NCBI RefSeq assembly: GCF_035645195.1 | Contig: NZ_DASQNA010000025.1 | Location: 62,001 to 126,000 of the forward strand | Origin: Paenibacillus sp. | GTDB lineage: Bacteria; Bacillota; Bacilli; Paenibacillales; YIM-B00363 | Direction of reading: 5' to 3' | Length of the DNA stretch: 64,000 nucleotides | Part shown: positions 9,149 through 18,182 of the stretch, in pieces | Layout of the letters: every line of letters begins with the position of its first letter | Numbering within the stretch: position 1 is the stretch's first letter | Program-made: the position numbers and the translations under genes | The notes under the pieces: generated by a model | What the model saw: only the letters and a program-made list of their open reading frames with translations | Database searches by the model: none | Told to the model about the DNA's origin: nothing

Positions 9149-10498
9149 CTATTGCTGCGCATGCAAATCCGCGTACGCGGCGTCGATGGCGTCGACCGCT
9201 TCGGCGATCGCCGCGTCGATGTCGTCCCTGCCGATCGTCGTCTCCTCGAACATCCGGTTGACCGCCTCGGACATTTGGGGGAAGATCGGCGTAATCGGCC
9301 GGGATCGGCCGAATTTTTGGTTTTGCGCGACGAAGATGTTTTTCGGATATTCGTTCAGCTCCGGAATTTCCTTGGCGACGGAATACCGAGCCGGGATGTC
9401 CTTCGTGATGGAAACGTACAGCTTTTGCCCTTCGTAGCCCGTGATCCAGTTCACGAACGTCCAGGCCGCGTCCTTTTTCTTGCTCGCGGACGATATCGCC
9501 AGCGCCCAGCTTCCGTTGGCGACCGCTTGCTTCGCGGCTTTCGGCAGCGGAGCGATGTCGTAATCGTCGCCTAATTCGAAGTCGGGGAAGTTGGCCGCGT
9601 AATGGGACAGCGTCCACGAGCCTTCGACGGTCATGCCCAGCTTTCCGTTCGGGAACGGATCGGGCGGGTACTCGAACGCGGACACTTTGTGCTTGTGATA
9701 CAAATCTACATAAAATCGAATCGCTTGCTTCGTTTCCGGCGAATCCAGATACCCTCGGGCCGACGTGCCCTCGGGATTCATCACCTCTCCGCCGAACTGC
9801 CAAATAATCGGGTATTTGAAGTACGCCGTCGCTCCCGCGTTCTGAAACCCTTGCGCGGGATCGATGCCGTAAATCCCCTTCTCCCGATCCGTCAGCCGGA
9901 TCGCCGCATCCAGCACCTGATCCCAGGTCATCGGCCGATCCGGGTCTTTCGAGGGGAGCGGGATACCTTTCTCCTCGAACATTTTCTTATTGTAAAACAA
10001 AGCGATGGACGACTCGGTCAGCGGCGCCATATACATGTCGCCTTGGTACATGTACGCCGACAGCGTGGAAGCGGGAATGTCGTCCGCGTTCCCTTCGGCC
10101 GCGAACCGCTCCGTAAGCGGCTCGAGCGCGTCCGCCTCGACGTAGGAAGCCATATTCGGCGCGTCGATCGTCATAACGTCGGGCGGATTGCCGGAGGCGA
10201 TCGACGCCCTCAGCTTCGTGTCGTACCCGGAGTACGGAATCGGCGTCATTTCGACCCGAATGCCCGGATGGCGGGCCATGAACGTGGAGATGAGCCGCTC
10301 GTACGCGGCGTTCTCCGCGTCGTTGCCCGAATTACGCCAGAACGTGATCGCGACCTGCGGCTCTTCCGCCGCTCGCTCGACGCCGTCGCCGGCTTCCGGC
10401 CGCGAATCGCCGGCGCAGCCGAAGAGCGCGAGGCCGAGCGCCGAGGCCGCGAAGAGCGCCGCAGCCCGCGCGGCCGTTCGTATCGTGTGTCTCACCAT
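9149..10498 (-). CDS. Sugar ABC transporter substrate-binding lipoprotein (MalE-like), orphan
   Basis: 449 aa. A signal peptide ends in a lipobox LALFGC (Cys28), so the protein should be lipid-anchored on the outer face of the membrane. The body is a family 1 solute-binding protein: ITFWRNSGNDAENAAYERLI, GNPPDVMTIDAPNMASYVE, TESSIALFYNKKMFEEKGIP, and EGSWTLSHYAANF near the hinge. No permease genes adjoin it; the flanking genes are a GH32 enzyme and a fructokinase. It may serve permeases coded elsewhere. The ligand is unknown; fructo-oligosaccharide is inferred only from context. Confidence 0.9.
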   Translation of the reverse strand: MVRHTIRTAARAAALFAASALGLALFGCAGDSRPEAGDGVERAAEEPQVAITFWRNSGNDAENAAYERLISTFMARHPGIRVEMTPIPYSGYDTKLRASIASGNPPDVMTIDAPNMASYVEADALEPLTERFAAEGNADDIPASTLSAYMYQGDMYMAPLTESSIALFYNKKMFEEKGIPLPSKDPDRPMTWDQVLDAAIRLTDREKGIYGIDPAQGFQNAGATAYFKYPIIWQFGGEVMNPEGTSARGYLDSPETKQAIRFYVDLYHKHKVSAFEYPPDPFPNGKLGMTVEGSWTLSHYAANFPDFELGDDYDIAPLPKAAKQAVANGSWALAISSASKKKDAAWTFVNWITGYEGQKLYVSITKDIPARYSVAKEIPELNEYPKNIFVAQNQKFGRSRPITPIFPQMSEAVNRMFEETTIGRDDIDAAIAEAVDAIDAAYADLHAQQ

Positions 10499-10600
10499 GG
10501 ATGACCCCTGTTCGTCTACAGTTTCATACTCTCGATTGTAACAGACCAGAGGCGCGCGATGATTCGATTTTCTCGGGTTCCATGTTTCGAAATAATCAGA

Positions 10601-12118
10601 TTATGCGTTCGACGGCGCAACGGATTCCCAAATCGAGCGGATTCGGTAAACGTCCAGCGACACGATGCGCGCGCCTTCGCCTTTCGCGTACAGCGACAAA
10701 GCGGTGCTCGCCGGATCGGGGAAAATAAGGTCGGTCATGACCAGCTCCCCTTCGCCGGCGAACACTTCGACGGACGACCAGTCCGCGAACACGCGAAGCC
10801 GAAGGCGCCCGTTCTCTGCGCGGCAGGCCGCTTCGTGCCGGCAGGCGAACGCGTCGTGGAACGCCGAGGCGCCGGAGCGCGTCCGGTCGATGAACAGCGA
10901 CTGCCGGACGGCGTCGTAGCCGATGACGGTGCGCTCGTCGCCCCCCGCGCGGACGACAAGGCCGAGCTCTTCGGCGTCCCCCAGCTCGAATTCGGCGACG
11001 ATTTCGCAGCGATCCTCCGCCAGCCCTTGCAGCGGATCGTCGCCGGGCGCGAGCGGCGCGTCCGAGAGCCGGAGCGCCGGTTCGCCGCGCAGCGCGGCCG
11101 TCTCGGCGACGGGTTGCTGCACGAGGCGGACGCTCCCTTCCGAAGCGCGCAGGGACAGCGCGCGCGGCAACGTCATCGCGCTTCGCCATCCGGACGTCGG
11201 CGTCGCATTCGCGTATTTCCAGTTGCTCATCCAGCCGATGAACAGCCGGCGCCCGTCCTCGTCCGGCACGTCGGACCACGTGACGCCCGCGTAGTTGTCC
11301 CGGCCGCAGTCGAGCCAGCGGACCGTGTCGGGCGGATCCATGCTTGCGAACCGGTCCCCGTCGAACGAGCCGACGAAATATTGCGTCCGCGACCCCTCCG
11401 GCGCGTCAGGCGCGTCGCCGATGCTGACGACGAGCACCCACCGGGAGACGCCTTCCTCCCCTTCGACCGGCAGCTCGAACAAATCCGGGCATTCCCATAC
11501 GCCCGCATGGGAGCCGTGATCCGCGCCGAATTCGCTGCAGAACGTCCAATCGATCAAATTCGGGGAAGCGTAAAACAAGACGCGGTCGCCGGCCGCCAGC
11601 ACCATGCACCACCGGCCGCGGCCTTCGTCCCAAAATACTTTCGGGTCCCGGAAATCGACGAAGCGGTCGTCCTCGAGCACCGGATTGCCCGGATACATCG
11701 TCCACGTGCGTCCGCGGTCGACGCTGTACGCGAGGCTCTGGCGTTGGATTGCATCGCGCTCCCCGAGCTGAAGATGATGGGTGAAGACGGCGACGAGGCC
11801 CGAGCCCCCGCGAAAGAAGCCGCTCGTGTCGTTCCAATCGACGACCGCGCTTCCCGAGAAGATGTAGCCGTTGTCGTCCGGCTTCAGCGCGATCGGCAGC
11901 TGCTCCCAATGGACGAGATCTCGGCTGACCGCGTGCCCCCAATGCATCGGCCCCCAGACGTCGCTGTCCGGATGGTGCTGGAAAAAGAGGTGGTATTCCC
12001 CCTCGTAATACACCATGCCGTTCGGGTCGTTCAACCAAGCCGACGCAGGGGAAAAGTGAAATTGCGGTCTATATTTTTCTTTATAAGAGGTTGTGGTTAG
12101 CAAACTCTCAACTCCCAT
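10601..12118 (-). CDS. GH32 levanase/fructanase, SacC-like, no signal peptide seen
   Basis: 505 aa from the ATG at 12118. The three GH32 blocks are canonical: WLNDPNG with Asp31, FRDPKVFW at 156-163 and VWECPDLF with Glu209. Similarity to B. subtilis SacC is strong over the propeller (KEKYRPQFHFSP, FSGSAVVDWNDTSGFF, GSFDGDRF). No export signal is visible, so it is probably cytoplasmic and would act on imported fructo-oligosaccharides. GGAGG overlaps the stop of the upstream gene but lies 19 bases from the ATG, so the start is uncertain and translation may be coupled. It is the last gene of the operon that begins with the permease at 18097. Confidence 0.88.
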   Translation of the reverse strand: MGVESLLTTTSYKEKYRPQFHFSPASAWLNDPNGMVYYEGEYHLFFQHHPDSDVWGPMHWGHAVSRDLVHWEQLPIALKPDDNGYIFSGSAVVDWNDTSGFFRGGSGLVAVFTHHLQLGERDAIQRQSLAYSVDRGRTWTMYPGNPVLEDDRFVDFRDPKVFWDEGRGRWCMVLAAGDRVLFYASPNLIDWTFCSEFGADHGSHAGVWECPDLFELPVEGEEGVSRWVLVVSIGDAPDAPEGSRTQYFVGSFDGDRFASMDPPDTVRWLDCGRDNYAGVTWSDVPDEDGRRLFIGWMSNWKYANATPTSGWRSAMTLPRALSLRASEGSVRLVQQPVAETAALRGEPALRLSDAPLAPGDDPLQGLAEDRCEIVAEFELGDAEELGLVVRAGGDERTVIGYDAVRQSLFIDRTRSGASAFHDAFACRHEAACRAENGRLRLRVFADWSSVEVFAGEGELVMTDLIFPDPASTALSLYAKGEGARIVSLDVYRIRSIWESVAPSNA

Positions 12119-12132
12119 CGATAGTTTCTTTG

Positions 12133-14418
12133 TTATGCCTCCGTTAGGAACGCAGGCGTCATTTCCCAAACTTCTACCGCAATTCTCTCCGCCGGTCCGT
12201 CCGCCCACAGCCGCAGCCCTAAGGCGTCGCTGCGGGACGGGTACGTTCGCGTAGTCAGGCTCTTCCGTTCGTTCGCGTAGCACTCGATCATCGACTTATC
12301 GACGTAAATCGCGAGTCGCAGCGGCTCGCCGCCTAGGGCAAGCGTTCCGCCCTGCACGCCGCCGATCCGCTCGGCGGGGTCCAGCGTCGCCTTGCCCCGG
12401 TCGACGGCCAACCATTCCCGCTCTCTGTCGTACACGAGCAGCGTCTCTTCCTCTCCGCCGGGCGACCGCCTGAGGGAAATTCCGTACCGCCGGGCGCCGG
12501 CGTCCTCGAAGACGAGCCGAATTTCCAGCATGTCCCCTTGGATCGCGGCCAGCCGTTCGTTCAGCGCTTCGATACCGCCCCGCGCATCGACCAACTGCCT
12601 GCCCCGGAGCCGTCGCAGCTCCTCGATCGGCTCCACGCCGAGCGTCCCGTCCGGGCGCAGATACAAGGACACGGGCAGCCCGGCGCCGTGCGCCCAGCCG
12701 CTGTCGTAGTCGATCTGCGGCGTCCGCTCGCCCTGCGCGATCGTGAACAGCAGCGTTCGACCGGTCTTCGGGTCCGCCATGCCGCTCGGTCCGGTAAAGT
12801 GGAAGTCGCCGACGTCGATCAAGCCGGGCTCTTCGTCGTCCGGGGTAAACCGGCACGCTTCCCGATCCCACCGCCCGATCCAGTAGTTGACCTCGACTTT
12901 GGCGCCCGGCCCCCATGGACATATCAACAGCACGTGCTTGCCCGACGGCCGATACGCGTCCCCATCCCTCAAGGGCAGCGGCAGCAGCACCGGCAGCTCC
13001 CACATGACGCCGAGATACGGATATTTGGCGTAATCGCTCACGTATAGCGGGCCTCGGTACGTCCATCGCGTCATATCGCCGTCCGACGTATATACCGCAG
13101 CCGTCCCGCCTTGGCCCGCATCGCCCGTTCCGGTGCCGACGAGCATGTACCAGACGCCGTCTTCCTCCCAAACGAACGGATCGCGAAATTCGCCGTACAA
13201 GCCTTGCCCCTGCGTCTGCTCGACGATCGGCTCCGGATGCTTCGTCCAGCGCGTCAAGTCGCCGTCCCGATCTTCGGGGTACCGGCTTCTCGCGAGCGCG
13301 ACCGACTGGGTCGGGAACGCGTCGAAATCGCCCGCCGTGTAAAACAAGACGGGGACGCCGTCTTTGTCGAAGCACGCGCTGCCCGACCAAATGCCATCCC
13401 GATCGAACCCGTCGCCGGGGGCGAGAGCCGGAGGCAGGTCGCGCCAGCGCACCAAGTCGTCGCTGACCCAGTGCCCCCAATGAATGTGGTTCCAGTACGG
13501 CCCTTGCGGGTCGTACTGATAAAACAGATGATATTTGCCGTTGAAATAGATCGGCGCATGCGGCTCGTTCATCCAGTGCGCGGGCGGACTCAAGTGGTAC
13601 TGCGGGCGGTGGCGGTCGCCGGCGCGCTGACGGCGAATTTCGACGTAGTCGTCCGGCGGCGCCGCCGGAACCGCGCCCCCGTGCGCTTCGACATCGAGCC
13701 GGAACAACGCGGCGATTTCGCCCGCGTCCAACGCGCGGTCGTACACGCGAAGTTCGTCCATCAGCCCGTTAAAGTGATTTAATACGAACGCATCCGCCAG
13801 CACGACGCCGTCGTTATGACGTCCGACGAGGAAGTCGCCGCCGCACGGCTCGATCGGCGACGGATCGGGAACGATGCGCGCGGCGACTTCCTCCCCGTTC
13901 GCGTACAGCGCCATGCGCCCCGACCGGGCGTCGTACGTCGCGGCGACGAACGTCCATGCGCCGAGCGGCAGCGAGCTTGGCGGCGCCCAAATCTCGTGCC
14001 ACGCCCCGTTCGCGCCGAGCTGCAGCGACCAAGACCCGTCCCGGTATAGACCGACGATGTAGCCCTGCGCTTTCTCCTGATTGTGTTGATTCACGATCGC
14101 GGACAGCTTTCCGCCGTCGCCGCGGCCGTACGTTCTCGGCGCGATCCACGCCGCGACGGTCAAGGCGTTCGCCGGCCGGCCGATCGCGCCGCTGGACCGC
14201 CGCAGGAAGGTGGAGTACCCGTCGAACAGCAGGCTGTTGCCTCTGACGCCGCGCCTTCGAATCGGATCGACAGGCGCTTGATACTTTCCTTTCCGCAAAG
14301 CGAAATGAATTTCGTCCTCCGTCCCGCCGGCGGCGTCCGACGCGTATCCGCCGCGCGCTTCGTCGAACGGCCAGTACGCCAACAGCCCCGCATTCAAACG
14401 TTCCAACTCGTGAGGCAA
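12133..14418 (-). CDS. LamG-GH32 protein with Glu in the nucleophile motif
   Basis: 761 aa from a TTG start; GGAGGAG lies 9 bases upstream, and longer starts would fall in a stem-loop. Residues of about 10-240 form a LamG/concanavalin-like domain (AGLLAYWPFDEARGG, LTVAAWIAPRTYGRG, FNGLMDELRVYDRAL). A GH32 propeller and beta-sandwich follow. The RDP block (GEFRDPFVW, about 412-414) and the acid/base Glu (VMWELPVLLPL, about 474) are present, but the block normally reading WMNDPNG reads WMNEPHAP, placing Glu at the nucleophile position (about 285). The same LamG-GH32(Glu) unit recurs in the giant protein at 24139-29991. No signal peptide is seen. Activity is not predictable from family knowledge: it could be a hydrolase, a fructosyltransferase or an altered enzyme. 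Confidence 0.88.
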   Translation of the reverse strand: MPHELERLNAGLLAYWPFDEARGGYASDAAGGTEDEIHFALRKGKYQAPVDPIRRRGVRGNSLLFDGYSTFLRRSSGAIGRPANALTVAAWIAPRTYGRGDGGKLSAIVNQHNQEKAQGYIVGLYRDGSWSLQLGANGAWHEIWAPPSSLPLGAWTFVAATYDARSGRMALYANGEEVAARIVPDPSPIEPCGGDFLVGRHNDGVVLADAFVLNHFNGLMDELRVYDRALDAGEIAALFRLDVEAHGGAVPAAPPDDYVEIRRQRAGDRHRPQYHLSPPAHWMNEPHAPIYFNGKYHLFYQYDPQGPYWNHIHWGHWVSDDLVRWRDLPPALAPGDGFDRDGIWSGSACFDKDGVPVLFYTAGDFDAFPTQSVALARSRYPEDRDGDLTRWTKHPEPIVEQTQGQGLYGEFRDPFVWEEDGVWYMLVGTGTGDAGQGGTAAVYTSDGDMTRWTYRGPLYVSDYAKYPYLGVMWELPVLLPLPLRDGDAYRPSGKHVLLICPWGPGAKVEVNYWIGRWDREACRFTPDDEEPGLIDVGDFHFTGPSGMADPKTGRTLLFTIAQGERTPQIDYDSGWAHGAGLPVSLYLRPDGTLGVEPIEELRRLRGRQLVDARGGIEALNERLAAIQGDMLEIRLVFEDAGARRYGISLRRSPGGEEETLLVYDREREWLAVDRGKATLDPAERIGGVQGGTLALGGEPLRLAIYVDKSMIECYANERKSLTTRTYPSRSDALGLRLWADGPAERIAVEVWEMTPAFLTEA

Positions 14419-14453
14419 AGCCCTTCTCTCCTCCGTCATCCGTATGGGGGACA

Positions 14454-14482
14454 AGCCGGAACAAGCTTTTGCTGTTCCGGCT
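14454..14482 (-). promoter_or_regulatory. Strong intergenic stem-loop between binding protein and LamG-GH32 genes
   Basis: A perfect 10-bp stem (AGCCGGAACA / TGTTCCGGCT) with a 9-base loop lies between the binding-protein stop and the next start. It has no U tract, so it is more likely to stabilise the upstream mRNA 3' end or attenuate read-through than to terminate fully. Confidence 0.7.
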
Positions 14483-14496
14483 CGCCTTCGTGCCGT

Positions 14497-16152
14497 TTAC
14501 TGCTGCGCCGCCAAATAACGGTCATATCCAGCCTGATGCACCTGCAGCAGCTCTTCGATGCCCATATTTTTGAGCGTCTGCTGGAATTCGGCCCACTCCG
14601 CTTCGACGCCGCCTTCGAGCAGCCATTTCGCGCGCATCTTGTTGACGTACGCGGAAATGTCGGGCTTGAGCCGCTCGATCGTCTTCAATTCTTCTTCGGT
14701 GAAGAAAATGTTCGGGAACCGTTCTTTTTCCATCTGCGGAACGTAGATCTCGACGCTGTCCTTGATCCGCTGAGCCGCGCGCGGCTCGATGTAGTCGACT
14801 TTGTCCAGATGATCGTACAGCAAGAGGCCGATGCCGTTCGAGACCGCGGAGCTTTGGCGGAATTCGCCAGGGCTGTCGACCGGCTTTTGGACGAGCTTGC
14901 CGGAAGCGTCCTTGTCGAACCAGACGCCGATCGGGCCGAAGCGCGCCTGCGCCGCCACCGTAGGCTCATAGAAAGAATCGAGCCACGCCGCCGTAATTTC
15001 CGGATGCTCGTTGTCCTTCGTGATCGTGACGCCGTCGCGGCCGAACCCGCCGCCGTTGTTCCACTTGACGACCATGCCTTCGAACGGAGGAACGAGCACC
15101 CAATGTTCGCCTCGCTCCGGCCCGACGACGTCGTTCTTATCCCACCAGATTAAAGAGCCGATCGTCTCGACCTCCGTCTTGCCGCGAGCAAAGTACGTGT
15201 CGTAGTCGTGCGTGAACGCTTCGAGGTCGACGAGCCCTTCGGCGAACCATTGGTGCAGGTAAGCCACGGCTTGCTTGTAGCCTTCTTGCTGCGGCGCGAA
15301 CTGCACGTTGCCGTCCACGACGTTCAGATGATCGATGTAGGTCGGGTTGTTCGGGCGGTACGTTTTGTCCGGGACGCCGAACGCGCCGAACAGCACGCCG
15401 ATGTCGCCCGTCCAGAAGTTGTCGATGTACGTGAGCGGAATTTCGTCCGCCTTGCCGTTCCCGTTCGGGTCGCGCGTCTTAAACGCCCGAAGCACTTCCG
15501 TGTACTCGTCGATCGTCTTCGGCACCTCGAGGCCGAGCTTGTCGAGCCACGCTTTATTCAGGTACAGGAAGTCCGGGTTGGCGCCGATCTCTTCTTGGCC
15601 GGAGCCGAATTCCTCCCCTTGCGGCAGCGAATAAATATGTCCGTCCGGGGCGGTGAGCTGCGCTTTAATGTCCGGGCGCGCGTCCAGAATCGCCTTCAAA
15701 TTGGGCATATGGTTCTCGATCAAATCGTCGAGCGGGATCAGCGTGCCGTCCTGCGCGTACCGGACCAGCTCGCTGTCGGAGAACCGGCCGCTGAAGAAGA
15801 AGTCCGGCAGCGAGCCGCTGGCCAGCAGCAAATTGCGCTTCTCGATGTAGTCCGCTTCGCCGACCGTGTCCCACTCGATATGGACGTTCGTCTTCGATTC
15901 CAGCTCTTGGATCAGCGGCTGCTGGTTGAAATCGCTCGGCGCGAGCGGCGGGCGGTGCGCGACCGCTTTGAGCGTGACGGTTTCTTTGAGCGGGAACGTG
16001 ACGTCGGCGCTCGCTTCGCCGCCCGTCTCCCCGGTTTGCCCTACGGGCGCCGGCTTCGACTCTTCCGGACCGGCCTCGCTGCCGCAGGCGGCGAGCGCCG
16101 CGGTCATTGCCGTTGTAACCGCTAACAATAATACTGTCTTGTTTCGCTTCAT
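14497..16152 (-). CDS. ABC transporter substrate-binding lipoprotein, LplA type (copy 1)
   Basis: 551 aa. The signal peptide ends in lipobox LAAC (Cys23) followed by an acidic, Pro-rich linker. The body matches the LplA family that partners LplB/YtcP permeases: SKTNVHIEWDTV, LLLASGSLPDFFFSGRFSD, TAPDGHIYSLPQGEE, and an EF-hand-like loop DPNGNGKADE. It lies downstream of permeases at 17183-18097 and 16273-17166, as the third gene of the operon behind the operator at 18130, and precedes two GH32 genes. It should bind a fructo-oligosaccharide outside the membrane. A second copy (19329-20966) has the same layout and many shared motifs. Confidence 0.93.
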   Translation of the reverse strand: MKRNKTVLLLAVTTAMTAALAACGSEAGPEESKPAPVGQTGETGGEASADVTFPLKETVTLKAVAHRPPLAPSDFNQQPLIQELESKTNVHIEWDTVGEADYIEKRNLLLASGSLPDFFFSGRFSDSELVRYAQDGTLIPLDDLIENHMPNLKAILDARPDIKAQLTAPDGHIYSLPQGEEFGSGQEEIGANPDFLYLNKAWLDKLGLEVPKTIDEYTEVLRAFKTRDPNGNGKADEIPLTYIDNFWTGDIGVLFGAFGVPDKTYRPNNPTYIDHLNVVDGNVQFAPQQEGYKQAVAYLHQWFAEGLVDLEAFTHDYDTYFARGKTEVETIGSLIWWDKNDVVGPERGEHWVLVPPFEGMVVKWNNGGGFGRDGVTITKDNEHPEITAAWLDSFYEPTVAAQARFGPIGVWFDKDASGKLVQKPVDSPGEFRQSSAVSNGIGLLLYDHLDKVDYIEPRAAQRIKDSVEIYVPQMEKERFPNIFFTEEELKTIERLKPDISAYVNKMRAKWLLEGGVEAEWAEFQQTLKNMGIEELLQVHQAGYDRYLAAQQ

Positions 16153-16272
16153 GTGGATGAACCTCCCTGATATGTGGATTGTCCCCTTGCGTTTCCCCTT
16201 GAGCTTGATTTATTCGAACGCGATTTCACCGCCTGCGTCACCTCCTTGAAGAAATCGCGCAAGTGCCGAAAA

Positions 16273-17166
16273 TTACCCTTTCACGGAGCCGATGAAGACC
16301 CCTTTCACGAAATAGCGCTGCAGGAACGGATATAAGATCAAGAGCGGCAGCGCCGCCACGATGATGACGCCGTACTTGATCAAGCCGACGATGCGCTGCT
16401 TCTCCATCGCGGTTTGAATGTCGTCCACGAGGTTGCCCGACGGCTGATTTTCGATCAAGATGTTGCGCAGGATGAGCTGGAGCGGGTATTTCTCGCTGTC
16501 GTTCAAGTAAATCAGCGCGTCGAAAAATCCGTTCCACTGCCGCACGACCGCGAACAGCACGAGCACGGCGATGATCGGCTTCGACAGCGGGAGCACGAAG
16601 CTGAGCACGTATCTCATGTTGGTGCACCCGTCCACGACCGCCGCCTCGCGGATTTCTTCCGGCAAGCCTTGGAAGAACGTCCTCGCGATGATGATGACGA
16701 AGGCGTCCACCGCCGAGACGAGCACCACCGCCCAAATCGTATCCATGAGATGTAAATTTTTCACGAGCAGGTACGTCGGAATGAGCCCGCCGTTGAAGAA
16801 CAACGTTACGGCGAAGAAGATCATGAAAGCGTTTCTGCCGAGAAAATCTCTTCGCGACAGCGGATATGCGGCCATGATCGCCAGCGTCGTGCCGATGAGC
16901 GCCGTCAGCGCGGCGTACAGCAGCGAATTCCGGTACCCGATCCAGATGGAGCCGTCGCGGAAAATGCGCAAGTACCCTTCGAACGTGATGCCTTGCGGGA
17001 TAAGCCACACGTCGCCTGCGTTCACGCGGTTCGGGTCGCTGAACGAAGCGATAAGGATGAAGTAAAGCGGGTAAAGAATCATCAGCGTTAAACCGATCAG
17101 CAGCGAATAATTGAGGACGTCGAACGCGATGTCGCCGCTTGATTTTCGTCTCGATAATGCCGGCAT
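16273..17166 (-). CDS. Sugar ABC transporter permease, YtcP/CarB type (copy 1)
   Basis: 297 aa with six predicted membrane segments. The family start FDVLNYSLLIGLTLMILYPL and the phrase NGGLIPTYLLVKNLHLMDT are typical of YtcP-type permeases. The EAA loop for ATPase contact reads EEIREAAVVDGCTNMRYVLS, and the C-terminus KGVFIGSVKG is characteristic. It is the second gene of the operon, 16 bases after the LplB-type gene. No ATPase gene is present in the window, so a shared MsmX-type ATPase is expected. Confidence 0.95.
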   Translation of the reverse strand: MPALSRRKSSGDIAFDVLNYSLLIGLTLMILYPLYFILIASFSDPNRVNAGDVWLIPQGITFEGYLRIFRDGSIWIGYRNSLLYAALTALIGTTLAIMAAYPLSRRDFLGRNAFMIFFAVTLFFNGGLIPTYLLVKNLHLMDTIWAVVLVSAVDAFVIIIARTFFQGLPEEIREAAVVDGCTNMRYVLSFVLPLSKPIIAVLVLFAVVRQWNGFFDALIYLNDSEKYPLQLILRNILIENQPSGNLVDDIQTAMEKQRIVGLIKYGVIIVAALPLLILYPFLQRYFVKGVFIGSVKG

Positions 17167-17182
17167 CTTTAGGCCGCCCCCT

Positions 17183-18097
17183 TTAGAACAAACTGTTGCC
17201 GTTCATCTTCTTCACCGATTGGTTGACGATGACGAGCAGGATCAAATTGATCGCGGCGTTGAACAGCCCGATCGCGGCCGAGAAACTGTACTGCGCCCGC
17301 TGGATGCCGATTTTATACACGTAGGTCGGAATGATTTCCGATGCGTCCGCGTTCAAATCCGTCTGCATCAGGAACGCTTTCTCGAACCCGATGTTCATCA
17401 AGTTGCCGATCGCCAGAATGAACATGATGAGGACCGTCGGCAAAATGCCGGGCAAGTCGATGTGCCGCACCCGCTGCCATTTGTTCGCCCCGTCCACGAC
17501 GGCCGCTTCGTGCAAATGCGGATCGATGCCGGCGAGCGCGGCGAGGTACACGATCGAAGCGAAGCCCGTATTTTGCCATACATCGGTAAACACGTAGATC
17601 GGCCGGAACCACTCCGATTTCCCCATGAACAACACCGGTTCGCCGCCCAGGGCGACGATGATGTTGTTGACGATGCCGCTGTTCGGCGAGAGGAACACAT
17701 ACACCATGCCGATCAAGACGACGGTGGAAATAAAGTACGGCGCGTAAATCGACGTTTGGATGAATTTTTTCAGCCGCCGGTGCGCGACCTGATTGATCAT
17801 CAGCGCGATCAAGATCGGAATCGGAAACGCGATCAGCAGCAGCAGCATACTAAGAACGACCGTGTTCCTCAAAATTTGCGTAAAATTGTACGACTCGAAA
17901 AAGGCGACGAAATGGTCGAACCCGACCCACGGGCTGCCCCAGATGCCTTTCGCGGGCGAAAATTCCTTGAACGCGATCAAAATGCCGTACATCGGCAAAT
18001 ACCGAAAAATAACAAAGTAGGCGACAGGCAAAGCGATTAACGCGTACAGTTCCCAATTCGCCAATACCCGTCTCGCAGCGGTTCTCAAATGCGGCAC
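17183..18097 (-). CDS. Sugar ABC transporter permease, LplB type (copy 1)
   Basis: 304 aa with six membrane segments. The family N-terminal block reads IALPVAYFVIFRYLPMYG followed by FKEFSPAKGIWGSPWVGF. The EAA loop is LHEAAVVDGANKWQRV and the end NSLF follows a final membrane helix (FNAAINLILLVIVNQSV). It is the first gene of the operon and lies directly behind the operator at 18130-18149. Together with the YtcP-type subunit it should form the membrane channel of an oligosaccharide importer. Confidence 0.95.
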   Translation of the reverse strand: MPHLRTAARRVLANWELYALIALPVAYFVIFRYLPMYGILIAFKEFSPAKGIWGSPWVGFDHFVAFFESYNFTQILRNTVVLSMLLLLIAFPIPILIALMINQVAHRRLKKFIQTSIYAPYFISTVVLIGMVYVFLSPNSGIVNNIIVALGGEPVLFMGKSEWFRPIYVFTDVWQNTGFASIVYLAALAGIDPHLHEAAVVDGANKWQRVRHIDLPGILPTVLIMFILAIGNLMNIGFEKAFLMQTDLNADASEIIPTYVYKIGIQRAQYSFSAAIGLFNAAINLILLVIVNQSVKKMNGNSLF

Positions 18098-18129
18098 AGG
18101 GCGCCCCCCCCGGTCTGAAGAATAAGTTT

Positions 18130-18149
18130 ATACGATTACGTAAACGTTT
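18130..18149 (-). promoter_or_regulatory. LacI-type operator before permease operon 1
   Basis: The minus strand reads AAACGTTTACGTAATCGTAT, which matches the shared palindrome in the left half and 7 of 10 positions in the right half. A TTGACC lies just upstream on the same strand, so the site should overlap the promoter, though no good -10 hexamer at normal spacing was found. Confidence 0.8.
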
Positions 18150-18182
18150 AACTTGCGGTCAAAATTGTAAGGGGCGGCTGTT

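Noticed and set aside
10559-12100. Long open frame on the plus strand opposite the GH32 gene
   Set aside because: It is an antisense shadow from high G+C codon use: it is rich in Arg and Pro, has no ribosome site and no family motif, while the minus strand carries a complete GH32 enzyme.
12119-12283. 55-residue N-terminal extension of the GH32 gene at 10601
   Set aside because: It runs inside the end of the LamG-GH32 gene in another frame and is Arg-rich with no similarity to levanase N-termini.
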